The notes under the pieces: generated by a model
What the model was told of the DNA's origin: nothing
Databases searched by the model: none
What the model saw: the letters and a program-made list of their open reading frames with translations, nothing else
Part shown: positions 22,873 through 31,015 of the stretch, in pieces
Layout: each line of letters begins with the position of its first letter
Numbering within the stretch: position 1 is the stretch's first letter
Made by a program: the position numbers and the translations under genes
Assembly: GCA_947588985.1 (NCBI GenBank)
Contig: CANQBG010000012.1
Span: forward strand, 1-40,149
Length of the DNA: 40,149 nucleotides
Direction of reading: 5' to 3'
Source: an uncultured Clostridia bacterium
GTDB taxonomy: Bacteria > Bacillota > Clostridia > Christensenellales > Borkfalkiaceae

Positions 22873-25785
22873 ATGAAACAAATCAAGAAACGCGGTTTCA
22901 CGCTCGTGGAGCTCGTCATCGTGATCGCGGTCATTGCAATTCTTGCGGCAGTGCTCATCCCGACCTTCATCACCGTGATCGACAGTGCCAATGATAGCGC
23001 GGACACGCAGCTCGTGGCGAACATGAACACGGCCTTATCCACCGAAGTGTACGCCGATCAAACGGCCACGGCCGAAAACCTGCGTAAACTTTTGAAGGAT
23101 TTTGGCTACGATGCCGAGGATTTGGCCACCAAAAACGGCGACAACGTCATTGTTTACAACAAAAGCAGTAAAAAATTCGAAAAGCTGAATTATAAAGACG
23201 CAAAATTGACCTTAAAAGACTATATGCACACCGCTTCGATTTCCGCGGTAAAAACTGCCGATAGCGGGAAGGGCGGCTTGGTTGTGGATACATCGCCCTT
23301 TGCGCCCGAGGAAATTTTCGATGGCTATATTATCACGAGCACGGCGGGCAACGACCTTGCCGAAGCGCTTTTTGCACTTCACAATTTCGAAAGCGAGGAA
23401 GGCTATAATGTTGTTGAAAAGAAATTGCTTAACAATCAAGGAATCGATTCCACAATACAAAATGGCATAAAAAATTTATTGGGAACGACCTTGTATGTTG
23501 ACAGAAATAGTGACATGCACCGACTTGTCGTAACGGGTAGCGAAGGCCACTGGGAGATCGAGTCGAAAACGCCGGAAGATTCGAGCGTAAGTTCGGACCT
23601 ATACCGCATCGTGTTCCATGAGGAGTGTAAAGAGTTAGATGCCAAAAAACTTGCCGACGCGCTTACGGGGAAAGCTGTCACCATTGCTTTGCCCTATACA
23701 TTGGAAAATATTGTAAATTTGAACGCTATTTCTTCCAGTGGTTTATCTAATAAAATTTTTGCAGGGAACACGAATATTTTCAAAGACATTGATGAAGAGA
23801 CACTAAAAGCATGCGGATGCGCGGTTGCTGAAAAGTCACTGACCGAAATCAAAGATGCGATCGCCGGTCCGGAGATCGACAAAAATCTAAAGTTGGCCGC
23901 CAGAGAGGAATTTTATTACGTAGATCAAGGTTTTTCCATTCCGGAGCCCCCAGAGTGGGAAAAAGATGAGAAAAGGCAATGGTATTACACGGATCTTCAA
24001 CAGGCCTTGAACGCAGCCTCGCAGTCCGCAGAAATTTCGGGCAAATTTCGTACGGTTGTTTTGGCTGACAATGATGTCGTATTAACAAAAGATATCACCA
24101 TACCTGCAAATGTTGTATTGAGTATTCCTTACTTCTATCAACAAAATACGACAGGCTCAACCAATTTTGGTACAGCTAAAGCAATGCCTTTAAGCGGGTA
24201 TTATCTCCGCAGGGGTGCTGCGTTCTCATCGTTCGGATCCGGAATGGATTTTAATGATGAATGCTTTTATAGCAATAGTACCTGGTTTGGTTATAAGTTC
24301 TCTGGCGAAAAAAGCATAGTCGACGATGATGTGAATGACATCAAAGCCAACTACAACAAAACCTACAAGCAGTTCCAATTGACCATTAACGAAGGTGTGA
24401 CCGTTACCGTTGCCGATGGTGGATGGTTGACTGTGGGCGGAGTTGTTTCATATAACGATGGCGGAGCTACTGTAGGAGAATACAACGGCCATGTATCAGG
24501 CAATTACGCGCAAATTATCAATAGAGGAAACATTGTGGTCGAAAACGGGGGCGACATGGAAGTTTACGGCTACATCAAGGGCGAAGGTAAAGTAACTGCT
24601 GAAAATGGTAGCGAAATACATGAGCCGCTCTTGGTGGCTGACGGCAGTCCATTTGATATGGTGATGCTATATATGCAAAATGCGTCTCCGTTTATGCGGT
24701 ATTCTGTATTGAATGTACAATGCCCTATGGAGGTGAAATACGGCGCGGTTGTAGATTTATCTTTTACATGGTATGCAAATAGTAATGCAATGTTCTTTGA
24801 AGACGGGATAACACTCATAGGTTATACATCCGCCGAGGATTCTGACTTAGATGTTATCGGGTTGATTACTATGACTGAAGAAAATAGTTCGCTTCAGTGG
24901 AACTATTCTTACAGTAAGGATCATGCCATCAAAGACGAAACGTCAGGGGCTAACTTGATGGGGGATATCGGCACCACCACGGTAACAATCAATGGCAAAG
25001 TAAAAACGCAAGCATTAAACATTACAGTAAGTATAATGGCAGTCAATACGCAAACCGCGTTATTCCCCATCCCCTATAATTTTGAATACAAAATCAACGG
25101 CGTGTTTGACATCTACAATAGATTCGTGGTCTTGCCTGGTGCAAAAGTTATCGTAAATAAGGGCGGTACCATCAACATCACTGAAAATTCCGAATTCTAT
25201 GTGGTAGACTCTCTGAAGCAGGGCGCCAGAATGAACGGCTATATGTATCCCACGGTCGCACAGCTTACAGCGGCGAACTATTCTCAAAGTGGTGAACTGA
25301 TTGTCAACGGCACATTGAACATTGCGGCGAACACAAAGGTGGGCGGTGTTGTTCGTGCGAATGAAACAGGAGCGACACTCCAAATCGCTGACAGTGCGGA
25401 CCTTAAAGGCGAGTTCAGCATCGGAGGAGCAGGGGGTCAAGATTATAATCTTTCAACCTACGAATCGCCGTTACGCATAAGGACAGGAAATGCCTTAGTA
25501 GAAGCCGTGGCTGGTAAAACCTACACGTCGTCTGGTACGTCAAGTGAAGTGACCTTACAAGGAAGCATTTCTTATGCGCGTCTTTTCAATGCCGAAACGG
25601 ATAGTGGAAAGGCGGATCAGAAAATCACCTATGACAAGTTAAAGGCCGAGATAAAAGAAAAAATCGGAGATACAAGGGGTATGGTCGACATGTTGATGCG
25701 CGATTGGGCGGATAAATCGTATATCATGGACACCGAAACCTATTCGGTGACAGTGAATACATTGGAATTTACCGCCAACGATTGA
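22873..25785 (+). CDS. Large pseudopilin-like surface protein with prepilin N terminus
   Basis: 970 residues. It starts with a type III (prepilin) signal: a basic leader MKQIKKRG cleaved before FTLVELVIVIAVIAIL, with the conserved Glu at mature position 5. The rest is an extracellular region far longer than a normal pilin (150-250 residues), rich in Gly, Asn, Thr and Val, with beta-helix-like stretches such as TVTVADGGWLTVGG, GNIVVENGGDMEVYG and LIVNGTLNIAAN. It is probably a surface or pilus-tip adhesin. ATG 22873 has AAGGAG upstream; an ATG at 22780 lies inside the -10 box. No pilus assembly gene is nearby. The body of the gene is clearly AT-richer than its neighbours. The upstream promoter has a G10 tract. 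Confidence 0.85.
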   Translation: MKQIKKRGFTLVELVIVIAVIAILAAVLIPTFITVIDSANDSADTQLVANMNTALSTEVYADQTATAENLRKLLKDFGYDAEDLATKNGDNVIVYNKSSKKFEKLNYKDAKLTLKDYMHTASISAVKTADSGKGGLVVDTSPFAPEEIFDGYIITSTAGNDLAEALFALHNFESEEGYNVVEKKLLNNQGIDSTIQNGIKNLLGTTLYVDRNSDMHRLVVTGSEGHWEIESKTPEDSSVSSDLYRIVFHEECKELDAKKLADALTGKAVTIALPYTLENIVNLNAISSSGLSNKIFAGNTNIFKDIDEETLKACGCAVAEKSLTEIKDAIAGPEIDKNLKLAAREEFYYVDQGFSIPEPPEWEKDEKRQWYYTDLQQALNAASQSAEISGKFRTVVLADNDVVLTKDITIPANVVLSIPYFYQQNTTGSTNFGTAKAMPLSGYYLRRGAAFSSFGSGMDFNDECFYSNSTWFGYKFSGEKSIVDDDVNDIKANYNKTYKQFQLTINEGVTVTVADGGWLTVGGVVSYNDGGATVGEYNGHVSGNYAQIINRGNIVVENGGDMEVYGYIKGEGKVTAENGSEIHEPLLVADGSPFDMVMLYMQNASPFMRYSVLNVQCPMEVKYGAVVDLSFTWYANSNAMFFEDGITLIGYTSAEDSDLDVIGLITMTEENSSLQWNYSYSKDHAIKDETSGANLMGDIGTTTVTINGKVKTQALNITVSIMAVNTQTALFPIPYNFEYKINGVFDIYNRFVVLPGAKVIVNKGGTINITENSEFYVVDSLKQGARMNGYMYPTVAQLTAANYSQSGELIVNGTLNIAANTKVGGVVRANETGATLQIADSADLKGEFSIGGAGGQDYNLSTYESPLRIRTGNALVEAVAGKTYTSSGTSSEVTLQGSISYARLFNAETDSGKADQKITYDKLKAEIKEKIGDTRGMVDMLMRDWADKSYIMDTETYSVTVNTLEFTAND

Positions 25786-26126
25786 TTTGGGAATCAGGGC
25801 GGGATGATTGTTTCGTGAACCGATCCGATATTCTGAATACGTTATGTTGAGCGTAGTCCCGAGCGAGGCTTACCCCCTTCGGGGGGAGGCTCCCGCGCAG
25901 CGGGTGGTGGGGGGCCTTGGCTCCACCTTTTGGGGGAGCTGTCACGGAGTGACTGAGGGGGTTCGCTCATATCCTTCTCCGCGGCAAACCCCTTTCCCCC
26001 GCTCCGCGGGTACTTTCCCCTGAGGGGACAGCGAGAGGGCCTATCCGACATTCCAAATACGTCACCCTGAGCTGTGTCGAAGGGTCTCCGCATTATAAAT
26101 AAGGTGATGTTTCGACTATGCTCAAC

Positions 26127-26222
26127 ATGACGTTATTGGAACGCTTCGTCGCTCCTCACGATGACGTTTTTAGAACGCCCCGTCGCTCTCGCAATGATGT
26201 TATTGGAGCGTCCATCTCGGAC
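26127..26222 (+). repeat. Imperfect 33-34-bp tandem repeat, three units
   Basis: Units start at 26127, 26161 and 26194 with ATGACGTTATTGGAACGC, ATGACGTTTTTAGAACGC and ATGATGTTATTGGAGCGT. The third runs into the dispersed word at 26220. Three units without unique spacers do not make a CRISPR. Confidence 0.75.
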
Positions 26223-26239
26223 ATGGTATGCCCGTTTGT
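26220..26239 (+). repeat. Dispersed word GACATGGTATG
   Basis: Exact 11-mer at 26220-26230, preceded by ATCTCG and followed by CCCGTTTGT. Confidence 0.88.
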
Positions 26240-26686
26240 GCTCAAAACGCCATCGCCGTGGGGCTTCCACGGAAGCTCCACGGCGATGGGAAAAATCTTT
26301 GCTCCCACATCTCGAAAGTAGGCGAACTCTTCTCCTCTGTACGTCTGCTTTCGGGGTCGGGAAATCCTCTCTGCCCGCGCGGGTGGGTTCGGACTCTTTC
26401 TCCTCTTTGTCCGTTCCCTCCGCGCCCGTAGGGGGGATCTTTTTTTATGTAAACCCCTTTCGGCCCTACGGGCCACTTTCCCCTAAGGGGACAGCGAGGG
26501 GCCTTGGCTCCACCTTTGGGGGAGCTCCGCCGTAGGCGGTGAGGGGGTTCGCTCATATTATACCGCTCTGCAAACCCCTTTCCCCCGCTTCGCGGGTACT
26601 TTCCCCAATGGGGACAGCAAGGGGCGGGCGCTCCCCAAAGGGGACAGCAAGGGGCGGCGGTGTTCTCGGTATAAAGAGGAGACCGC

Positions 26687-26706
26687 GTTTCCCCATACCA
26701 TGTCCG
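26687..26706 (-). repeat. Dispersed word GACATGGTATG
   Basis: Exact 11-mer on the minus strand (26704-26694), preceded by TTTCG and followed by GGGAAACGC. It faces the copy at 26220 in inverted orientation. Confidence 0.85.
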
Positions 26707-26763
26707 AAAGAGAGGGCCGCGGGACAAATTTGCCCGCGGCTCCATTCCCTTGTTATTCCGATG

Positions 26764-27015
26764 TTATTCGGCCCTTTTGGCCGGTTTCACCTTCACGCTC
26801 CCGCAGAGGACTTCCGCATAGGAATAGGCCGTCTTGCCGAGGAAGCCTTTGTCGTTGGGGCGGACGGTGAAGAGGGCGGGGTACACCCCCGAGAGTTCGC
26901 CGCAGAACTTCAATACTTTATTCCGGCCCAAGTTGACGGTGACGTCCACCTGCTTCTGAAAGTAATCGGCAATGGTCTGTTTGATGCGCGCGATGTCGGT
27001 TTTCGGCTTGATCAT
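26764..27015 (-). CDS. veg: Veg family protein
   Basis: Small protein of the Veg family (83 residues), conserved in low- and mid-GC Firmicutes and linked in B. subtilis to biofilm stimulation and early outgrowth. Family features are DIARIKQTIADYFQKQVDV at the start, GRNKVLKFCGELSGVYPALF in the middle and YSYAEVLCGSVKVKP at the end, forming a small beta-barrel. ATG 27015 is chosen over a GTG at 27030; neither has a clear ribosome site. It is preceded by a stretch with no obvious promoter and followed by the repeat island. Confidence 0.85.
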   Translation of the reverse strand: MIKPKTDIARIKQTIADYFQKQVDVTVNLGRNKVLKFCGELSGVYPALFTVRPNDKGFLGKTAYSYAEVLCGSVKVKPAKRAE

Positions 27016-27114
27016 GCTTTGAGTATGCACAAAAACCGCCGAATTTATACCCCGTTAAAGATAGGGGAGAACTGTGCGAACGGGCGGATTTTCAACAGCT
27101 TTCCTTCGTAGATT

Positions 27115-27321
27115 TTATGCTTCGATGAGGTCGTCGAGGGAGACATCGTAGAGCCGCGCAAGTTTGATGAAATTTTGTAGCGTAGGGACGGTCACGCCCC
27201 ACTCATACGCTTGGTAGGATTGACAAGTGATCCCGATTTGGTTGGCTACATATTGTTGGGTGTAGCCGTATTGCAGCCGAAGGGCTTTCAGATTTTTTGC
27301 CAAAGGATATAATTCTTTCAT
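27115..27321 (-). CDS. XRE-family HTH regulator
   Basis: A 68-residue protein consisting only of a Cro/C1-type helix-turn-helix: LAKNLKALRLQYGYTQQYVA, then NQIGITCQSYQAYEWGVTVP and a LYDVSLDDLIE helix. ATG 27321 has GGAGG 9 bp upstream. It is divergent from a membrane-protein gene whose promoter contains two inverted repeats with the common core GTTTGAAAC, so it probably represses that gene and perhaps itself. Such one-domain regulators next to small membrane proteins are frequent in Firmicutes. Confidence 0.92.
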   Translation of the reverse strand: MKELYPLAKNLKALRLQYGYTQQYVANQIGITCQSYQAYEWGVTVPTLQNFIKLARLYDVSLDDLIEA

Positions 27322-27339
27322 TTTTTTGCCTCCGTTTGC

Positions 27340-27369
27340 TTGACATTTTACAGTTTGAAACTGTATAAT
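27340..27369 (+). promoter_or_regulatory. Sigma-A promoter of the membrane-protein gene
   Basis: Perfect TTGACA (27340-27345) and perfect TATAAT (27364-27369) with an 18-bp spacer that contains operator 1. Confidence 0.85.
27350..27364. promoter_or_regulatory. Operator 1 (ACAGTTTGAAACTGT)
   Basis: A perfect inverted repeat of 7-bp arms around G, filling the promoter spacer between -35 and -10. It shares GTTTGAAAC with operator 2. Binding there would block polymerase. Confidence 0.8.
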
Positions 27370-27378
27370 GGGGAAAAT

Positions 27379-27393
27379 AACGTTTGAAACGTT
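27379..27393. promoter_or_regulatory. Operator 2 (AACGTTTGAAACGTT)
   Basis: A perfect inverted repeat just downstream of the expected start site, centred 29 bp from operator 1, about three helical turns. The two arms differ from operator 1 only outside the GTTTGAAAC core. Confidence 0.8.
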
Positions 27394-27412
27394 AAAACAA
27401 AAGGAGAAAAAT

Positions 27413-28438
27413 ATGGTAAAGAAGTCAAAAGCCCCGCTCGTTATTTCGATCTTGAATGTCATTTTTGTGGCCTATCTGGCATTCTATTTTTCCCAACATG
27501 ACCTGCTTATTTCGATCATCGCCGCCGTGGACGTTCCGCTCTTGCTCACATTTTCGATCTTAGCATATCGAAAAGAGAGCGGTTGGGCAATCGTGTTGAT
27601 TGTTTTTTCCGTACTGCTTTTGCCAGTTCATATTTTGACTTTGGTGGCGGGAATCAAGATCCGCGGCGCAGAAAAAGAACGGGCAGAACTTGCGAAAGAT
27701 CACCCCATTCCCATGGCGCGCGATTTGAAATTGGCGCCTTTGCCCGAAGATGAAGGTTGGGCAAGCGCGGAGGATGTGGCGTATTTCAGACCGTTGCACG
27801 ATGAAGATATTTTCAAGTATTTCGGTCGCGCACAGGCGATTCCCGCTGTCACGAAGATATTTGAAAGGAAAAGAGTGCTTTTAACGCTCATTTTAGATGA
27901 TGAAAGTAAGCGAAAACGCATATTTGAGTGCTTATTCGTCACCGAATACGGAGAAAAAGTCGGTGATCGCACGTATGTTATGTTTTATAACATGGAAAAT
28001 GGCGAACGGGATTACGATACCGTACTGAATTATGCCCGTATCGGACGTGCCAAAGACGGGAAAACATTTTTACAGGTCGTTTCCGATTACGAACTAATAA
28101 AGAGGCTGAAAGAAGATTTCGATATTCTCTATGGAGAACAGATCAGAAGGGAATACGAGAGGCTGCAAAAAGAACGCGCCAAACGGGCACGTGAAAGGCA
28201 AGGAATGCTTTCCGATTTGGGCGATGTATTCGGCACACTGTTTATGAGCGACCCTGGGGTCCGAGTTGCAACGGAAAGGTTCAAAGGCAATTCCGGATTT
28301 GCGTATAGTTGCACATATACGAACAGCATGGGATACCAACAGACGGTCTATACGAACGACAAAATAAAATTTTATCGCGAAAACGGAGAATATGTCGGCT
28401 ACAGTGAGGATGGGGGAAGGACGATCATAGAAGAATAA
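27413..28438 (+). CDS. Membrane protein of unknown function under XRE control
   Basis: 341 residues, not recognised. The first 81 residues form three membrane segments (about 8-26, 31-51, 57-81); the rest is a charged cytosolic region with a basic coiled-coil-like helix (IRREYERLQKERAKRARERQ) and a C-terminal beta-rich tail, GFAYSCTYTNSMGYQQTVYT. AAGGAG precedes the ATG. It is divergently transcribed from the XRE regulator and has two palindromic operators in its promoter region, so expression is probably switched. It is AT-richer than the genes on either side, suggesting an acquired cassette with its regulator. Confidence 0.8.
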   Translation: MVKKSKAPLVISILNVIFVAYLAFYFSQHDLLISIIAAVDVPLLLTFSILAYRKESGWAIVLIVFSVLLLPVHILTLVAGIKIRGAEKERAELAKDHPIPMARDLKLAPLPEDEGWASAEDVAYFRPLHDEDIFKYFGRAQAIPAVTKIFERKRVLLTLILDDESKRKRIFECLFVTEYGEKVGDRTYVMFYNMENGERDYDTVLNYARIGRAKDGKTFLQVVSDYELIKRLKEDFDILYGEQIRREYERLQKERAKRARERQGMLSDLGDVFGTLFMSDPGVRVATERFKGNSGFAYSCTYTNSMGYQQTVYTNDKIKFYRENGEYVGYSEDGGRTIIEE

Positions 28439-28554
28439 TCTCGGAGCAAAAATGCCGTAAATCCCATTTTTCGACCAAGCTCTTGCAATTTTCCCCCGCA
28501 TATTCTTTCCCGCTGCCTCATAAGATGAAGGGAATCCAAGCAAGGAGCAAAGAA

Positions 28555-30027
28555 ATGAAAGTGGAAACGCAGGTGTTCCGCGGCTATGGGAAGCGGAAAG
28601 AACTCAATACGCAGACGGCGGTGGAATGCCGCTTCGGGCGCGAAGTGGAGACGGTGCTCACCGTCTCGTGCGCGTGCGTCCTTACGAATACCGAGGTGCA
28701 AAACGGCGAGGTGCGCTATGGCGGCAAGGCGCAATTTTCCATCGTCTATGAGGACGCGGAAAAGCACGTCTGCCGCGCCGAGAAGGGGGTGGAGTTTTCC
28801 GCCTCCCTCAAGGACGACTTCTGCTTCCCCGCGCTCACGGCACGTGCGGCGGTCTCCTGTGAAAACATCGCCGTAAGAAGGGAGGGGGCGAGCGTCTTTG
28901 CGACGGCGCTTTTGGGCCTCGACATCTCGCTCTATGGCGAGCAGACCTTCGAATACCTCGCGGGGGGCGACCTCATCTTAAAGCGCGACCCCGTGAAGGT
29001 GCTCACCGCCCGCCTTGTCTCGGGCAATGCCGAGACGGACGACGAGTTCGAGACGGAGTTCCTCACCGACATCTTGCAGCACAGCGAGACGGTCAATCTC
29101 TCCTCCATCGTCTGCGAGACGGGGACGCTCCGCCTCGAGGGGGAGGTCAACGTGGGCATCCTCGCCCTCAAGGGGAACGCGCTCGCCTCCTTCGAACGCC
29201 TCGTTCCCTTCCGCATCGAGCTCCCCTGCGACGCGGCGGCATACGGCGCGAGCGCGGAGGCCAAAGTTGCGGTGACAGACGCCAACCTCCGGGCCGATTC
29301 CGATGAGGACAAGGGCAAGTGTACGCTCACGGTAGAACTCTCCCTGCTCGCGGAGGGGTGCGTCTATGAAGAGACGGAGGTAGACGCCGTCACGGACGCC
29401 TTCTCGCTCACCCATGCGGCGACACCCGTCTTTTCCACGGCGGAGAGCGCGGGCGTGGGGGAAGCAGACCATGTCACCGAGCGCATCGCGGGCAAGTGCG
29501 CGCTCTCTTCGCCCATTGATTTTTCGGATACGTTGGAGGCCGTCACCCTGCAGCGTGCGGAGGCCGAACTCACCGTCACAGAGATGGGTAAGACGGTGGA
29601 GGGGGTAGCCATGTCCACGCTCATCGTGCAGGGAGCGGACGGAAGCCATCGCGGCATCGAGCTCAGCCTACCCTTCTCGGTCCCCATCGAGACGGGGGAC
29701 GCGACCATCTCGGTGCTCGTCCTCGGGATGTCGGCGCGGCAGCGGCAGGAGGGAGAGATCGAAGCCGAGGCGACGCTCAAGATCACGGCATGCGAGAAGC
29801 GGAAGGTGACGGCGCGGCTCGTTTCGGGGTGCGAGGAGGGGGAACTTCTGCCAGAGAAGGACAGCGCGGTGAGCGTCTATATCCCCCGCGCGGGCGACGG
29901 GCTCTGGGAGCTCGCCAAGAGCCTCAAAAAATCCCCCGAGGAGGTCTCCGCGAGCAACCCCGATATCCAATTCCCCATCAAGGAGGGGCAGCGGGTGATC
30001 GTCTACCGCAAAAAGTCCGTCTTATAG
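28555..30027 (+). CDS. SPOCS (DUF3794)-domain protein with C-terminal LysM
   Basis: 490 residues. Repeated beta-rich SPOCS/DUF3794 domains fill most of the protein, with paired strands such as VETVLTVSCACVLTNTEVQN and VNVGILALKGNALASFERLV. The last 50 residues form a LysM peptidoglycan-binding domain with GDGLWELAKSLKKSPEEV, SNPDIQFPIKEGQRVIVY. Such proteins in Clostridia are spore-coat or cortex associated (SafA/SpoVID-like in architecture); the role here is inferred. ATG 28555 has AAGGAG 8 bp upstream. A hairpin terminator follows immediately. Confidence 0.88.
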   Translation: MKVETQVFRGYGKRKELNTQTAVECRFGREVETVLTVSCACVLTNTEVQNGEVRYGGKAQFSIVYEDAEKHVCRAEKGVEFSASLKDDFCFPALTARAAVSCENIAVRREGASVFATALLGLDISLYGEQTFEYLAGGDLILKRDPVKVLTARLVSGNAETDDEFETEFLTDILQHSETVNLSSIVCETGTLRLEGEVNVGILALKGNALASFERLVPFRIELPCDAAAYGASAEAKVAVTDANLRADSDEDKGKCTLTVELSLLAEGCVYEETEVDAVTDAFSLTHAATPVFSTAESAGVGEADHVTERIAGKCALSSPIDFSDTLEAVTLQRAEAELTVTEMGKTVEGVAMSTLIVQGADGSHRGIELSLPFSVPIETGDATISVLVLGMSARQRQEGEIEAEATLKITACEKRKVTARLVSGCEEGELLPEKDSAVSVYIPRAGDGLWELAKSLKKSPEEVSASNPDIQFPIKEGQRVIVYRKKSVL

Positions 30028-30037
30028 TTTTATACGG

Positions 30038-30066
30038 AAAACCACCCGCGCGGGTGGTTTTTCTTT
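30038..30066 (+). terminator. Terminator after the SPOCS/LysM gene
   Basis: ACCACCCGC (30041-30049) pairs with GCGGGTGGT (30050-30058), extended by A/T pairs and followed by TTTTTC. The palindrome has no spacer, so a few central bases form the loop. Confidence 0.85.
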
Positions 30067-30075
30067 GATTTTTTG

Positions 30076-30104
30076 TTGCCATACGGGGCAAAATGTGTTA
30101 CAAT
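30076..30104 (+). promoter_or_regulatory. Sigma-A promoter directly abutting ispE
   Basis: TTGCCA (30076-30081), 17-bp spacer, TACAAT (30099-30104) with TG in the extended position. Only 7 bp separate the -10 from the ispE ATG at 30112. Confidence 0.65.
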
Positions 30105-30111
30105 GGAGGGG

Positions 30112-31014
30112 ATGAATACCGTCCGCCGCAACGCCTATTGCAAGCTCAACCTCACGCTCGACGTCTTGGGCCGCGCGGCGGGATACCATATGCTCGATTC
30201 CCTTGCGGTGACGGTGGACCTTAGCGATAAAGTGATCCTCACGAAGCGTCGGGACGACAAGATCTCGATCCGCATGCACGGGGCGGGGAGCGAATTGCTT
30301 CTTCCCGAGCGCAACAACGCCTTTATCGCCGCACGCCGCTTTCAGGAAAAATTCCGGACGGCCGGCGTGGACATCACGGTGTGGAAAAATATCCCCATGG
30401 CGGCCGGGCTAGGCGGCTCTTCGGCGGATTCCGCAGCGGTGATCGCGGGCATGGGTGCCTTGTTTTCGGTCAAGGATCGCGCCGCGCTCAAAGAATTGGC
30501 GAACGAATGCGGAAGCGACACCGCCTACCTTCTCACGGGCGGGCTCGCGCGCCTGCGGGGGCGGGGAGAGCAGATTTCGCCCCTTCCCTTCCGCAAACTA
30601 TTCTTCGTCATCCTGCTTCCCGCGGAGGGGGTCTCGACGGCGGAGGCCTTCGCGAAGTTCGACGAACTCGGCCTTCCCGGCGGAAAGCGCACCGAAGAGG
30701 CCGTCTCCCTATTCGAAAACGCCCCCGCGTGGGCGGCGAAATGCTTCGGAAACGACCTCTATCCCGCGGCCAAGACGCTCTGCCCCGCGGTGGAGGAGGC
30801 CTACCTTACGGCCAAGGCGCTCTCCCCGCTCGGCGTCTCCATGACGGGAAGCGGCAGCGCGGTGTTTGCCCTCTTCGAGACGCGCGAACTCGCCCTGTGG
30901 GCAGCTTCCAAAGTGACGAAATTCCGCACGGTCGTGGCGGAGAGCGTGCTCCCGAACTTTACAAAAATCCGCTCCCCCTTTGCCTTGGGCGAAGGAGAGG
31001 GCGAGGAGGAATAA
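30112..31014 (+). CDS. ispE: 4-diphosphocytidyl-2-C-methyl-D-erythritol kinase
   Basis: GHMP kinase of the MEP isoprenoid pathway; phosphorylates CDP-methylerythritol at the 2-hydroxyl. 300 residues, normal length. The family start NAYCKLNLTLDVLGR leads into GYHMLDSL, the ATP-binding loop is PMAAGLGGSSADSAA (about 97-111), and the third GHMP motif is SMTGSGSAVFALF. ATG 30112 fits the family N terminus; GGAGGGG lies directly upstream but would fall between the -10 box and the predicted transcript start, so a leaderless message is possible. The next gene starts 1 bp after the stop, indicating a two-gene unit. Confidence 0.95.
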   Translation: MNTVRRNAYCKLNLTLDVLGRAAGYHMLDSLAVTVDLSDKVILTKRRDDKISIRMHGAGSELLLPERNNAFIAARRFQEKFRTAGVDITVWKNIPMAAGLGGSSADSAAVIAGMGALFSVKDRAALKELANECGSDTAYLLTGGLARLRGRGEQISPLPFRKLFFVILLPAEGVSTAEAFAKFDELGLPGGKRTEEAVSLFENAPAWAAKCFGNDLYPAAKTLCPAVEEAYLTAKALSPLGVSMTGSGSAVFALFETRELALWAASKVTKFRTVVAESVLPNFTKIRSPFALGEGEGEEE

Positions 31015-31015
31015 G

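Larger units (their letters stand above)
25786..26763. repeat. Gene-free island of dispersed repeats
   Basis: About 980 bp with no credible gene. A unit of about 130 bp occurs at 25913-26041 and 26500-26627: both start GGCCTTGGCTCCACCTTT, pass through GAGGGGGTTCGCTCATAT and CAAACCCCTTTCCCCCGC, and end near GGGGACAGC. A partial unit lies at 26450-26500. A second pair (about 25817 and 26042) shares ATCCGA-ATTC-AATACGT. Three imperfect 33-34-bp units occupy 26127-26222. Two exact copies of the dispersed word lie at 26220 (+) and 26694 (-). The GGCTCCACCTTTGGGGGAGC family is common between genes in gut Firmicutes. Confidence 0.8.

Noticed and set aside
26127..26222. Short tandem repeats considered as a CRISPR remnant
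   Set aside because: Units are contiguous, imperfect, without unique spacers, and no cas gene is near.
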